DNA of 64,000 bases from Exiguobacterium aurantiacum DSM 6208 (GCF_000702585.1 NZ_JNIQ01000001.1:1245001-1309000), one strand, 5' to 3'. Positions 8,456 to 17,247 are shown, counted from the stretch's first letter. Notes: a model not told the origin generated them from the letters alone. Program-made: numbers and translations.

Positions 8456-9607
8456 ATGGGACAACTCGTTATCGATACGACCGGGACACCGGCGATCCGC
8501 TTCGGAGTCTGCCAACGCTGCTTGAGCATGGACATCCGCTCGTTCACGTGTCACCACGGCAATTGCCGCTATTGCCGTAACTGTCTCCACCTCGGGCGCG
8601 TCTGCCGCTGCGACTTTTTACGAGAACTCGACGTCACGACGCCGATCGAGCCGACCGAGCTCGTCATGCCGTTCGAATTGAGCGACGGCCAACGTCATGT
8701 GAACGAACAGCTCCTCAAATGGTGGGGCGACAAGTCGTCCGGGCTCGTCCACGCCGTCTGCGGCTCCGGCAAGACGGAGATGGCGTTCCCGGTCATCGAA
8801 CGTGTCGTAAACGTTGGGAAACGCGTGCTCATCGTCTCGCCGCGGCGCGACGTCGCCATCGAATGGGCCGAGCGTTTGGAGCGAGCCTTCTCTGTCCCGG
8901 TCACGCGGCGCTACGGCGGCGGGGAGAAAGACACGATCGGCATGATCACCGTCGCGACGGCACCTCTTCTGTTGAATCTGAAATATGTCTTCGACTACGT
9001 GCTCGTCGATGAATCGGACGCGTTCCCGTTCGCCTTTGACTTATCGCTCTGGTGGACGATCCGACGCGCGGGGAAAGGGGTCTTCTTATTCGTGACGGCG
9101 ACCCCAACCGTCTGGCAGCGTCAGTTCCCGACCGTCCACTTGTCACGCCGCTATCACGGGCACGACTTACCTGTGCCGACGCTCGTCAAACAGACGGACG
9201 AGGCGATCGTCGCGTTTTGCCGACGCGAGACGCCGCGGCTCTTGTTCGTCCCGACGAAGGCCGACCTCGTCCGGTACGGCGAAGTGCTCGAAGCGAACGG
9301 ATTCAGCTATCAGGCCGTCTCGGCCGACACGGATAAGCGGACGGATGTGCTCGAGTGGCTCGCCTCTGAGAACGGGGTCGTGCTCGCGACATCGATTTGG
9401 GAGCGGGGCATGACGGTGCGCGGGGTCGACGTCGCCGTGATTGAGAGTGAACACGTGCTCTTCACGTCACGCGGACTCATCCAAATGGCGGGCCGGGCCG
9501 GGCGGAAACCGGACGCGCCGACCGGGGACGTCGTCTTCTTTTACAACGAGCGGACGTTCCGGCAAGACCGGGCCATCGAAGCGATCAAACAGGCGAACCG
9601 CCGATGA
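8456..9607 (+). CDS. comFA: ComFA-like DNA-uptake helicase
   Basis: A 383-residue DEAD/DEAH-type ATPase that helps drive transforming DNA into the cell. An N-terminal cysteine cluster (CQRC, then CHHGNCRYCRNC and CRC, residues 18-58) forms the zinc site typical of ComFA. The helicase core has Walker A CGSGKTE, a DESD box in VLVDESDAFP, TATPT (motif III) and a C-terminal motif VI-like MAGRAGRKPD. It is shorter than B. subtilis ComFA (about 460 residues). Its stop overlaps the comFC start (ATGA), so the two are translationally coupled. Confidence 0.9.
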   Translation: MGQLVIDTTGTPAIRFGVCQRCLSMDIRSFTCHHGNCRYCRNCLHLGRVCRCDFLRELDVTTPIEPTELVMPFELSDGQRHVNEQLLKWWGDKSSGLVHAVCGSGKTEMAFPVIERVVNVGKRVLIVSPRRDVAIEWAERLERAFSVPVTRRYGGGEKDTIGMITVATAPLLLNLKYVFDYVLVDESDAFPFAFDLSLWWTIRRAGKGVFLFVTATPTVWQRQFPTVHLSRRYHGHDLPVPTLVKQTDEAIVAFCRRETPRLLFVPTKADLVRYGEVLEANGFSYQAVSADTDKRTDVLEWLASENGVVLATSIWERGMTVRGVDVAVIESEHVLFTSRGLIQMAGRAGRKPDAPTGDVVFFYNERTFRQDRAIEAIKQANRR

Positions 9608-10272
9608 ACTGTCTCGTCTGTCGAAAACCGATGACGGTGCCGTGGACGCCGGGGACGTTGCTCCGGCGCGACTGGGTCTGTTCCGATTGTGAGTCGTTGC
9701 TGACGCCGCTCGCACCCGGTTGTCCGCGCTGCGGCCATCCGACCGAAGACGGACGGACGTGCGCCGATTGCGTCCGTTGGCTCGGTCTTGGGTTCGACTT
9801 GACCGTCCGTTCGCTGTACGCCTACGACGAAGCGGGGGCGAACTGGTTGCATCGGTACAAATTCGGCGGAGACACGGCGCTCGTCGAACATGTGCGATCG
9901 CTCCTCCGAACGTGCCGCGAACCGGGGATGATCTACGTGCCGATTCCGCTCGGAGCGGAACGGTTGAAGACGCGCCGGTTCAACCAGGCCGAGCTGCTCG
10001 CCCGCGCTATCGGACCGACGGCATCGCTTCTGGAAAAGAAGGAGGTTTCAAGTCAGCGTGAACTTGGGAAAGAACAAAGGCGACACCGTCCAAACCCGTT
10101 CGCTATACATAAGGCGTCCCGGTGTGAGAAAATCGTTCTCGTCGACGACGTCTACACGACGGGGACGACGCTCCATCAGGCGGCGTTCACGCTCAAGAAA
10201 GCTGGCTATGAAGAAGTTTCTGCCGTTTGCTTGTTCCGGGCGCTAAACAAATCAAAAACGCGTCCGATATAA
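9604..10272 (+). CDS. comFC: ComFC/GntX family competence protein
   Basis: A 222-residue protein with four N-terminal CxxC pairs (CLVC, CSDC, CPRC, CADC, residues 3-57) and a C-terminal phosphoribosyltransferase fold whose PRPP motif is VLVDDVYTTGTT (near residue 178). It is needed for transformation in B. subtilis and other competent bacteria; its substrate is uncertain. The start codon overlaps the comFA stop. The last codons contain a sigma-D-type promoter for the next operon. Confidence 0.9.
   Translation: MNCLVCRKPMTVPWTPGTLLRRDWVCSDCESLLTPLAPGCPRCGHPTEDGRTCADCVRWLGLGFDLTVRSLYAYDEAGANWLHRYKFGGDTALVEHVRSLLRTCREPGMIYVPIPLGAERLKTRRFNQAELLARAIGPTASLLEKKEVSSQRELGKEQRRHRPNPFAIHKASRCEKIVLVDDVYTTGTTLHQAAFTLKKAGYEEVSAVCLFRALNKSKTRPI
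10244..10270 (+). promoter_or_regulatory. Sigma-D-type promoter inside the 3' end of comFC
   Basis: TAAA (10244-10247), 15 bases, then TCCGATAT (10263-10270). It has the same -35, spacing and -10 as the hag promoter at 25274. It lies in the final codons of comFC, 16 bases before the yvyF ATG, and would drive yvyF-flgM-flgN-flgK-flgL. B. subtilis has a sigma-D promoter for flgM in the same neighbourhood. Confidence 0.8.
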
Positions 10273-10285
10273 AGGGCAGAGGTGA

Positions 10286-10675
10286 ATGACATTGGAAGCG
10301 ACAACTTGTCAAACGTGCGGGCGCTTGTTCATGAAACAAGGCCGCTCGCCATACTGCCCGTCCTGCGCTGAAGTCGATTTTCAAAACTTCTTGAAAGTGC
10401 GCGACTTCATCCGCGAACCAGCGAACAAACAGACAACGATCGGAGCCCTCGTCGAAGCGACAGGCGTCTCCGAACTTGATATCACGCGATACATCCATGA
10501 AGGACGCTTGATCATCAAGGACAATCCTGCACTTGCCATCAGTTGCGTCCGGTGCGGTGAACCGACGAACGCAGGCAAAGTATGTGCCAGTTGCCAGACC
10601 GACATGCAGCAGGAACTTCAACACTTGCAAGCCAGTGTCACGAAACCGAGCGTCCGCGCTTATCGTTTGGACTAA
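10286..10675 (+). CDS. yvyF: YvyF family flagellar operon protein (TIGR03826)
   Basis: A 129-residue zinc-ribbon protein with CQTC and CPSC near the N-terminus and CVRC and CASC near residues 88-104, so probably two metal-binding knuckles. Between them lies a MerR-like helix segment (GVSELDITRYIHEGRLI). The family is confined to Firmicutes flagellar operons and precedes flgM in B. subtilis. Function is unresolved; a regulatory role is plausible. It follows comFC by 13 bases. Confidence 0.85.
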   Translation: MTLEATTCQTCGRLFMKQGRSPYCPSCAEVDFQNFLKVRDFIREPANKQTTIGALVEATGVSELDITRYIHEGRLIIKDNPALAISCVRCGEPTNAGKVCASCQTDMQQELQHLQASVTKPSVRAYRLD

Positions 10676-10698
10676 CATCATGAAGAGGGGGGACACGC

Positions 10699-10950
10699 AT
10701 GCGCATCGATTCTGCCAAGTGGGTACATTTACCGAACACTTACGAGAAGAAAACGCAAGCCGAGACGAAGCCCGAGCCAACACGCCAAACGGACCGACTA
10801 TCGATATCGGCGGAAGCCCGCGCCCGGTTTGAAGAACCGGTGAAACATCCGGATCGCCTCGAGAAGATCAACGCCTTGAAGGCCGAGATCGACGCGGGGA
10901 CGTATTCACGGGACGCGCGCGACATCGCCAAACGCTTTCTACAAGGATGA
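10699..10950 (+). CDS. flgM: Anti-sigma factor FlgM
   Basis: An 83-residue FlgM. The N-terminal half is disordered-looking and polar; the C-terminal half (about 50-83: PDRLEKINALKAEIDAGTYS and then DIAKRFL) is the sigma-binding helical region. It holds sigma-D inactive until the hook is complete and FlgM is exported. The ribosome site is GAGGGG. Being first among late flagellar genes under a sigma-D-type promoter gives a feedback loop. Confidence 0.9.
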   Translation: MRIDSAKWVHLPNTYEKKTQAETKPEPTRQTDRLSISAEARARFEEPVKHPDRLEKINALKAEIDAGTYSRDARDIAKRFLQG

Positions 10951-10999
10951 ATGGAAGCGAGGTCCGCTTGAGGCCTTCGCATGGATAACACGGCACGGA

Positions 11000-11044
11000 A
11001 GCTGACTAGACAAGGGAACCCCTTTTTTAGTCGGCTCTTTTTTT
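11000..11044 (+). terminator. Intercistronic terminator-like hairpin between flgM and flgN
   Basis: AGCTGACTA (11000-11008) pairs with TAGTCGGCT (11028-11036), an inner AAGGG/CCCTT extends the stem, and seven or more Ts follow. It lies inside the operon, so either expression of flgN-flgK is attenuated or a further promoter exists downstream. I saw no convincing promoter in the short gap. Confidence 0.75.
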
Positions 11045-11061
11045 GGAAAAAGGAGACCATT

Positions 11062-11418
11062 ATGCTCACATTACATACACGTTTGCTCGAACTCGCCTAC
11101 GACAAAGAACAGCTGTTGATCAAAGGCGACATGCCCGCCTTCACGGCGCTCGTCAAAGAAGAAGCGAAACTCGTCCGTCAAATCGCACAAAAAGAAGTGG
11201 AACGACTTCAAGGTTTGCTCGTTTTGGACGATGAAGAGAAAGAAGCACTGAGACCGGTCTTGTTCGAATTGAAACGGCAGAACGAATTGAACGCCGCGCT
11301 GCTCGAACAGTCGCTCAACTACATCAACTGGCATCTCGACATGCTCATGCCAGACGCAGACGATTTCACTTACGGCCAACAAGCGTTCGAGACACGCTCG
11401 TTCAGCCGCGACGTATAA
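11062..11418 (+). CDS. flgN: Flagellar export chaperone FlgN
   Basis: A 118-residue, largely helical, acidic protein that fits FlgN (YvyG), the chaperone of hook-junction proteins FlgK and FlgL. It sits between flgM and flgK as in B. subtilis. The frame is open from 10981, but that stretch contains the hairpin; the ATG at 11062 has AAAAAGGAGA ahead of it and is the credible start. Confidence 0.85.
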   Translation: MLTLHTRLLELAYDKEQLLIKGDMPAFTALVKEEAKLVRQIAQKEVERLQGLLVLDDEEKEALRPVLFELKRQNELNAALLEQSLNYINWHLDMLMPDADDFTYGQQAFETRSFSRDV

Positions 11419-11430
11419 GGGGGAAGATTC

Positions 11431-12921
11431 ATGGGTTCAACATTTATGGGATTGGAGACGGCACGACGGAGCCTCTCGACGCACCAATGGGCGCTCCAGG
11501 CGACCGGCAACAACGTCGCCAACGCCTCTAACCCGGGCTATTCGCGCCAACGCCTGACAATCGGCATGACCGAGCAGTTGAGCGTCAGCTTCGGCGGCAC
11601 GAAGGCCGGACAGTTCGGGACCGGTGTCCGCGGTGAGACGCTCGCCCGGATTCGCGACTTGATGATCGACCAGCAGTATCGGGACGAGTCGGTGAAGAAC
11701 GCCTTCTACGCGACGAAACAGGCCGCCTTCGGCCGGATGGAAGACATCATCAACGAGCCCTCGGAGAACGGCCTCGCCAAATCGCTCGACTTGTTCTGGG
11801 CGTCGCTCCAAGACTTGTCGGTCAACCCGGACGACACGGGCGCGCGCAGCGTCGTACGCCAACGGGCGATGACGCTCACGGAGACGTTCAACTACATGTC
11901 GTCGTCGCTTTCGAAAGTCCAGGACGACTTGAAATCGGAAGCCGACGTCGTCGTGAAGAAGATCAACGACCTCATGACGAAGATCGCGAACGTCAACCGC
12001 CAGATCGGCGACTCTGAGCCGCTCGGCGTGTTGCCGAACGAGCTGTACGATGAGCGCGACCGCTACATGGACGAGCTCGCCCAATACATCGACTTCAAGC
12101 GCGTCCCGGTCGACTACTTGAACGGGGAGACGCGCGGAAACTCGCAACGTGTCGCCGAAGGCCGGCTCGACATCCGCGTCACGATCAACGGGCAAGACGT
12201 GACGCTCGTCGACGGCATCTCAGGTGGCGTCGGCAAGTTCGACAACTTGGCGATGACGGACGCGACGGGTGCTTCGACAGACTTGACGCACGCCGACATG
12301 CCGAACGGGAAATGGAAGGCGCTCGTCGAGATGTACGGCTCGGCCGACGGTCCGGAAGGGGCCGACGGGGCCTTCACGACGATGCTCAAAGACTTGGACG
12401 AGATGGCGAAACAGTTCGCCACAGCGTTCAATGATCTGCATAGTCAAAACAAGGACGCCAAAGGGACGGACGGGACGAGCGACTTCTTCGCGAACGTCGA
12501 TAGCGCCGCCACGATCAAAGTGAGCGACGCCATCATGAAGAACCTCGACTTGATCGCCGCGTCAAAAGACGGCAACATCGGGGACGGCAGCGGGGCACTC
12601 GCGCTCGCGAACTTGAAGACGACAGCGCTCGCCTTCAACGGCTCGGTCACGACCGACACGTCGATCGGCAAGTATTATCAGAACGTGATCGGTAATATGG
12701 CCGTCGCGGCCGACCAGAGCGGACGGCTCGCCAAGAGCACGTTCGCCCTCATGGCGAGCTCGGACCAGCGCCGCATGTCGGTGAGCGCCGTGTCGCTCGA
12801 CGAGGAGATGACGATGATGATCCAGTACCAGCACGCCTATAACGCGGCGGCCCGGAACATCACCGCCGTCGACGAGATGCTCGATAAAATCATCAACGGC
12901 ATGGGAATCGTAGGGAGGTAA
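11431..12921 (+). CDS. flgK: Flagellar hook-associated protein 1 FlgK
   Basis: A 496-residue hook-filament junction protein. The N-terminal rod-type motif is evident (LETARRSLSTHQWALQATGN then NVANASNPGYSRQR), as is the conserved C-terminus (VSLDEEMTMMIQYQHAYNAA, then DEMLDKIINGMG). Both termini form the D0/D1 coiled coil. It is exported through the flagellar type III channel and lies 12 bases after flgN. Confidence 0.95.
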   Translation: MGSTFMGLETARRSLSTHQWALQATGNNVANASNPGYSRQRLTIGMTEQLSVSFGGTKAGQFGTGVRGETLARIRDLMIDQQYRDESVKNAFYATKQAAFGRMEDIINEPSENGLAKSLDLFWASLQDLSVNPDDTGARSVVRQRAMTLTETFNYMSSSLSKVQDDLKSEADVVVKKINDLMTKIANVNRQIGDSEPLGVLPNELYDERDRYMDELAQYIDFKRVPVDYLNGETRGNSQRVAEGRLDIRVTINGQDVTLVDGISGGVGKFDNLAMTDATGASTDLTHADMPNGKWKALVEMYGSADGPEGADGAFTTMLKDLDEMAKQFATAFNDLHSQNKDAKGTDGTSDFFANVDSAATIKVSDAIMKNLDLIAASKDGNIGDGSGALALANLKTTALAFNGSVTTDTSIGKYYQNVIGNMAVAADQSGRLAKSTFALMASSDQRRMSVSAVSLDEEMTMMIQYQHAYNAAARNITAVDEMLDKIINGMGIVGR

Positions 12922-12927
12922 TGACTG

Positions 12928-13857
12928 ATGCGTGTCACACAGACGATGCTCACACAGACGAACTTGAAGCACTTGTCGTCGAGCTATAACGCGCTCGCGA
13001 AAGTGCAAGAACAACTGATCAGCGGGAAACGGATTCAACGTGCCTCGGAAGACCCGGTCGTCGCGATGCAAGGCATCCGCTACCGGACCGAGGTGCGCGA
13101 GATCGACCAGTTCCGCCGCAACGTCAGCGAGGCGACGAGCTGGATGGACTTGACCGATTCGACGCTGAACGAAGTCACGGAAGCCGTCAAACGAATCCGC
13201 GAACTGACGACGCAAGCGTCGAACGACACGTACGAGTCGTCGCAGCGGGCGATCATCAAGAGTGAGATCGACCAGCTCGTCGAACATATCGGGTCGCTCG
13301 CGAACGCGAAGTCGGGCGAGAAGTACATTTATAACGGCACGAAGACGGATCAACCGCTCATCGACATGGCGGCGCTGAAGGCGTTCCTCGCCGACCCGGC
13401 CGCGGACGTCGATTCGATTTATACGGGCGGCGTGCCGACGGACAGCGGCAAGATCGCCTTCGAGGTGTCAAAAGGCATCACGATGCAAGTGAACATGCAG
13501 CCGGAGACGGTGTTCGGCCGGGAGCTGTTCGAAGGACTCCGTGACCTCAGCCGCCTGCTCGGCGACGAGACGACGGGCGGGGCCGACTTATCGGCCCAGC
13601 TCGCGACGCTCGACACGCTCGGACAGAACTTGATCACGGAACGGGCCGAGCTCGGAGCGCGCGCGAACCGGCTCGAACTCGTCGACAACCGTCTGCAAGA
13701 CCACGAGATCATCGCGAAGACGATCATGTCGAACAACGAGGACATCGACATCGAGCGCGTCATCATGGAGCTCAAATCCCATGAGACGGTGCACCGGGCC
13801 GCACTGTCGGCCGGTGCCCGCATCATCCAGCCGACGCTCCTCGATTTCCTTCGGTAA
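12928..13857 (+). CDS. flgL: Flagellar hook-associated protein 3 FlgL
   Basis: A 309-residue flagellin-like junction protein. The N-terminus (QTMLTQTNLKHLSSSYNALA, SGKRIQRASEDPV) matches the flagellin D0/D1 pattern typical of FlgL. The C-terminal helix ends the protein, and there is only a small central domain. It connects FlgK to the filament. It starts six bases after flgK, with GGGAGG as ribosome site. Confidence 0.94.
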   Translation: MRVTQTMLTQTNLKHLSSSYNALAKVQEQLISGKRIQRASEDPVVAMQGIRYRTEVREIDQFRRNVSEATSWMDLTDSTLNEVTEAVKRIRELTTQASNDTYESSQRAIIKSEIDQLVEHIGSLANAKSGEKYIYNGTKTDQPLIDMAALKAFLADPAADVDSIYTGGVPTDSGKIAFEVSKGITMQVNMQPETVFGRELFEGLRDLSRLLGDETTGGADLSAQLATLDTLGQNLITERAELGARANRLELVDNRLQDHEIIAKTIMSNNEDIDIERVIMELKSHETVHRAALSAGARIIQPTLLDFLR

Positions 13858-13863
13858 CGGCGG

Positions 13864-14439
13864 ATGAATCTCGCGAGGCTTGAGATGCGGCAGACGCATG
13901 CCGCCATCCAAATGACGTCGAACCGACCCGTGCTCGAGATGAGACAAGGCCGGGCCGACATGACGATGACGCAAGGGAAGGCCGAGATGACGCAACGGAC
14001 GACACAAGGGACGCTCGAGGTCGACTCGTCGGTCGCTTGGAGCGAGAGCAACTTAAAAGGCGCGCTCGAACTCGGCCGTCACTTCGGCGGGCTCGGTGAA
14101 CAAGGGGCGCGTGAGGCGACGAGCATGGCCGCCCGCGAAGGCGACCAGCTCATGCGCATCGAGAACGGCAACCCGATTCCACAGATTGCCGCGAGCAAAG
14201 TGAACGACCCGTATCCGGTCGTCGACCTCGATTTCATGCCGAAGTCGATCGACCGCGTCAAGTTGACGTACACGCCGGCGGATGTCAAAATCGAGTGGAA
14301 CGTGACACCGGCACAGATTGATGTATCGCTCACCCCGGCCGACATCTCGTTCACGCCATGGACGACGGACATCTCGCTCCGTCAACAGGCGTCGCTCGAG
14401 ATGTGGGCGGTCGGTGGGATGTATGATGAGACGCGTTGA
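13864..14439 (+). CDS. yviE: DUF6470 family flagellar operon protein (YviE-like)
   Basis: A 191-residue protein at the yviE position between flgL and fliW. Repeated polar motifs with the pattern xxExRQGxAxMT lie near residues 20-50. The C-terminal half is rich in alternating beta-type segments with PADVKIEWNV and PADISFTPW. There is no signal peptide or membrane segment. Its function is unknown; conserved order suggests a filament or hook assembly accessory. Confidence 0.8.
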   Translation: MNLARLEMRQTHAAIQMTSNRPVLEMRQGRADMTMTQGKAEMTQRTTQGTLEVDSSVAWSESNLKGALELGRHFGGLGEQGAREATSMAAREGDQLMRIENGNPIPQIAASKVNDPYPVVDLDFMPKSIDRVKLTYTPADVKIEWNVTPAQIDVSLTPADISFTPWTTDISLRQQASLEMWAVGGMYDETR

Positions 14440-14454
14440 AAGTGAGGAAGATCC

Positions 14455-14892
14455 ATGTTCATTGAGACAGATTATTTTGGCAAGATCGAAGTGAAAGAAG
14501 AAGAGACGATCTCGTTCGTCAGTGAGATCCCGGGGTTCCCGGAGTCGAAGACGTTCGCGCTCATCCCGTACGGTGACGACCTTCCGTTTTGGTCGCTCCA
14601 GTCGCTTGAGGACAAGGCGTGCGCCTTCGTCGTGACGAACCCGTTCTGGCATAAGCCGGACTACGCGTTCGAGTTGACGGACGGGGCGAAAGACCAGCTC
14701 GGCATCGACGAGGCCGAACACGTCTCGGTGTATGCGATCGTCACCCTCCGCGAGCCGTTCGAGACGTCGACGCTCAACTTGAAGGCCCCGATCGTCATCG
14801 AGACGAACGAGCGCCGCGGCAAACAAGTCATCTTAGACGATGCCTACCCGGCCCGCTTCCCGCTCGGCGGTCAGAAAAGTGAGGTGCGCTGA
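14455..14892 (+). CDS. fliW: Flagellar assembly factor FliW
   Basis: A 145-residue FliW. FliW binds newly made flagellin and, when free, binds CsrA and relieves its repression of hag translation. The N-terminal [18 protein letters not shown] and the [20 protein letters not shown] region are family signatures. The stop shares one base with the csrA start (TGATG), so the antagonist and its target are coupled in translation. The hag leader at 25301-25422 is the expected target. Confidence 0.93.
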   Translation: MFIETDYFGKIEVKEEETISFVSEIPGFPESKTFALIPYGDDLPFWSLQSLEDKACAFVVTNPFWHKPDYAFELTDGAKDQLGIDEAEHVSVYAIVTLREPFETSTLNLKAPIVIETNERRGKQVILDDAYPARFPLGGQKSEVR

Positions 14893-15119
14893 TGCTCGTA
14901 TTGAAACGAAAACAAGGCGAGGCGATCCATATCGGTGACGACGTGACGCTGACGGTGCTCGCGATCGAGGGCGACCAAGTGAAGCTCGGCATCGACGCGC
15001 CGCGCCATATCGACATCCATCGCCACGAAGTGTACGTCCAGATGCAGGCCGAGAATGAGTCGGCCCGGGACAGTGCCAACTTGATGCGACAGATGATGCA
15101 AAACAAGTCGGAAGCGTGA
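14892..15119 (+). CDS. csrA: Translational regulator CsrA
   Basis: A 75-residue CsrA dimer subunit starting [20 protein letters not shown], with the RNA-binding beta-1 and beta-5 strands (the latter in [11 protein letters not shown]). It should block hag translation by binding GGA motifs in the leader and is counteracted by FliW. The C-terminal tail is somewhat longer than in enterics (61 residues), as usual in Bacillales. Confidence 0.95.
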   Translation: MLVLKRKQGEAIHIGDDVTLTVLAIEGDQVKLGIDAPRHIDIHRHEVYVQMQAENESARDSANLMRQMMQNKSEA

Positions 15120-15133
15120 GCTTTCGGCTTTTT
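15107..15133 (+). terminator. Terminator overlapping the csrA stop
   Basis: GTCGGAAGC pairs with GCTTTCGGC (two G-U pairs) around GTGA, followed by five Ts. The left arm is the last codons of csrA. Confidence 0.75.
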
Positions 15134-15156
15134 GGCGTCATGATTTTTTGACAAGG

Positions 15157-15186
15157 GTGACAGACGTCACGCCAATACGATACGAT
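15157..15186 (+). promoter_or_regulatory. Putative promoter of the GGDEF gene
   Basis: GTGACA (15157-15162), 18 bases, TACGAT (15181-15186), lying after the csrA terminator. It overlaps the upstream part of the open frame, supporting the downstream TTG start at 15220. Confidence 0.45.
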
Positions 15187-15219
15187 GGATGGGAAATTTC
15201 GGGGAAAGGACGCGGTCGT

Positions 15220-16275
15220 TTGGGTCAAGTTGTCAATATCTTCTTCATCAATATCAGCATCATCTATCTCGTCTTGTCGCTCACGCTCTACTTGATGCGG
15301 CACGTGTTGCCGGTGCAAGTGGCGTCGCCGCTCGCTGTCCGGGTATGGTTCGGGCTCGCGATGGGGCTCGCGGCCGTCTTGTTGACCGTCAACTCGTTCT
15401 CGGTCGGGGAGGCGCGCATCGACCTCCGCATCATTCCGCTCGCTTTGGCGGCGGCGTACGCCGGGCCGGTCGGGGTCGCCGTCACGATTGGGCTGACACT
15501 TCTTGGTCGCTTCGGGCTCGACGGCATGACCGATCAGTTCATCCGCTCGTTCGGCACACTCGGCCTGTTCTTCGTCTTATCGCTCGTCTTGAATCGATTG
15601 TCACTGCGGCGCGGTCACTTATACTCGGCCTATCTCGTGTTTGGGGCCGTGCTCGTCTTATTCCGCATCGCCGGAAATATTCCGATGCACGCGTTCACGA
15701 ATGTGTTCCTGCCGTATTTCGTCATCACATTCTTCGGCGGCTGGATGTGCTACTGGGTCGCGAAACAGATCGAGACACATTTACGCATGTTCCGGCTCCA
15801 TACGCAACGGGCGACCGTTGACGAGTTGACAGGGCTACCGAACCGTTATATGACGATCGAACGGTTGAACGACGTCGAGGCGTCGGGCCTCCCATGGGCG
15901 CTCCTCGTCATCGACGTCGACCGGTTCAAACAGTTGAACGATACATATGGCCACCGGGCCGGGGATGCGGTGTTGCGTCGAATCGGGACGACGCTCCGCG
16001 ACCATTGTCCGGAAGCTGGCTTCGTCGGACGTTACGGCGGGGAAGAGTTCGTCATGGTGACCGAGGACACGCATGATGCCGATCAGCTCGCCGAACGCCT
16101 CGTCCGTGCGGTCCGAGAGACGACGTATACGTTCGAGGGCCAACCGATTCCGATGACGATCTCGGTCGGGGTGTCGATCGCGAACGCCGAACCGGGCACG
16201 GTCGTGTTCGAGCGGGCCGACGCGGCGCTCTATCAGGCGAAGGCGGACGGGCGCGACCAAGTGAAGATCGGGTAA
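15220..16275 (+). CDS. Membrane-bound GGDEF diguanylate cyclase
   Basis: About 351 residues. Five to six hydrophobic helices fill residues 1-190 (5TM-5TMR_LYT-like sensor), followed by a GGDEF domain with DELTGLPNRY, VIDVDRFKQLND and the active-site RYGGEEF. The RxxD inhibitory site five residues ahead is absent (PEAG there), so product feedback is unlikely. It should make cyclic di-GMP. Start choice: the frame opens with a TTG at 15148, but the TTG at 15220 has GGGGAAAGGA nine bases upstream and begins right at the first membrane helix. Its location after csrA hints at motility control. Confidence 0.85.
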   Translation: MGQVVNIFFINISIIYLVLSLTLYLMRHVLPVQVASPLAVRVWFGLAMGLAAVLLTVNSFSVGEARIDLRIIPLALAAAYAGPVGVAVTIGLTLLGRFGLDGMTDQFIRSFGTLGLFFVLSLVLNRLSLRRGHLYSAYLVFGAVLVLFRIAGNIPMHAFTNVFLPYFVITFFGGWMCYWVAKQIETHLRMFRLHTQRATVDELTGLPNRYMTIERLNDVEASGLPWALLVIDVDRFKQLNDTYGHRAGDAVLRRIGTTLRDHCPEAGFVGRYGGEEFVMVTEDTHDADQLAERLVRAVRETTYTFEGQPIPMTISVGVSIANAEPGTVVFERADAALYQAKADGRDQVKIG

Positions 16276-16277
16276 AC

Positions 16278-16304
16278 AAAAAATCGGCCGCGGCCGATTT
16301 TTTT
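16278..16304 (+). terminator. Bidirectional terminator
   Basis: A perfect palindrome (AAAAATCGGCCG / CGGCCGATTTTT) between the convergent GGDEF and YitT genes, with A-run and T-run on either side so that it works both ways. Confidence 0.88.
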
Positions 16305-17178
16305 AGTGGATATTTTTCTTCTTGAACTGTCCGCCCCGGACGTCGTGGATGTTGCCGATGGCGAGGAACGCCTTCTCGTCATAGTCGTCGAGGATGTCTT
16401 TCAGCTTCGTCTCTTCGAGTCGGCTGATGACCGTGAAGACGACTTTCTTCCCGTCGCCCGTATAGGCGCCTTCCCCGTGCAAGTACGTCACGCCGCGGCC
16501 GAGCCGGTCCATGATCGCCTGGCCGACGTCTTCAGGCGACGTCGTGATGATCCACGCCGTCTTCGATTGGTCGAGCCCCTCCAAGACAACGTCAATCGTC
16601 TTGAAGGCGATGAAGTAGGTGAGGAGCGAGTACATCGCCCGGTCCCAGCTGAAGACGAAACCGGCCGTCCCGAGGATGAAGATGTTGAAGAACATGACGA
16701 TCTCGCCGACCGAGAACGGGAGCCGATTCGTGAACGATACGGCCAAAATTTCCGTCCCGTCGAGCGATCCGCCGGCGCGGATGACGAGGCCGATTCCGAC
16801 GCCGAGCAAGAAGCCACCGAAGACGGTCGACAAGAGCAGGTCGTCCGTGAACGGCTCGACGTTATGTAGCAGAATCGTGAAGCCTGACATGAGGAGGATC
16901 GCCGTCAACGTGACGACGGCGAACGTCTTCCCGATCTGACGATAGCCGAAGTAGATGAACGGCAAGTTGAAGAGGACGAGCCAGATGGCGAGTTTCGTGC
17001 CGGACAAGTACGACACGATGATCGACACCCCGACGATGCCGCCGTCGATGATTTGGTTCGGGACGAGGAACGCCTCGAGCCCGATGGCGAAGATGAAGGC
17101 GCCGAACAAGAGGAGGAGTCCTTTGGCGACGAGTTCCGTCCCTTTGATCGGGTTATGTTCGCGCTTCAAGCGCGTCAC
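16303..17178 (-). CDS. YitT family membrane protein (DUF161-DUF2179), copy 1
   Basis: A 291-residue protein with five to six membrane helices (about residues 15-190; motif FLVPNQIIDGGIVGVS near residue 38 and GGSLDGTEILA near residue 135) and a C-terminal cytosolic DUF2179 domain (about 205-285) with LHGEGAYTGDGKKVVFTVIS. The function of the family is unknown; transport is suspected. Start: a GTG at 17176-17178 lies only two bases after GGAGG, so the TTG three codons in may be the true start. It is divergent from copy 2 (17357). Confidence 0.88.
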   Translation of the reverse strand: MTRLKREHNPIKGTELVAKGLLLLFGAFIFAIGLEAFLVPNQIIDGGIVGVSIIVSYLSGTKLAIWLVLFNLPFIYFGYRQIGKTFAVVTLTAILLMSGFTILLHNVEPFTDDLLLSTVFGGFLLGVGIGLVIRAGGSLDGTEILAVSFTNRLPFSVGEIVMFFNIFILGTAGFVFSWDRAMYSLLTYFIAFKTIDVVLEGLDQSKTAWIITTSPEDVGQAIMDRLGRGVTYLHGEGAYTGDGKKVVFTVISRLEETKLKDILDDYDEKAFLAIGNIHDVRGGQFKKKNIH

Positions 17179-17247
17179 TTCCTCCGGTGACGGGGAAGGT
17201 ATCGGTGGACGCTACATGTGACATCCGCCCCTTTCCTTTTTTTATTT

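Noticed and set aside
15148-15219. TTG at 15148 as start of the GGDEF gene
   Set aside because: No ribosome site before it, and it overlaps the likely promoter; the TTG at 15220 has GGGGAAAGGA at good spacing and begins at the first membrane helix.
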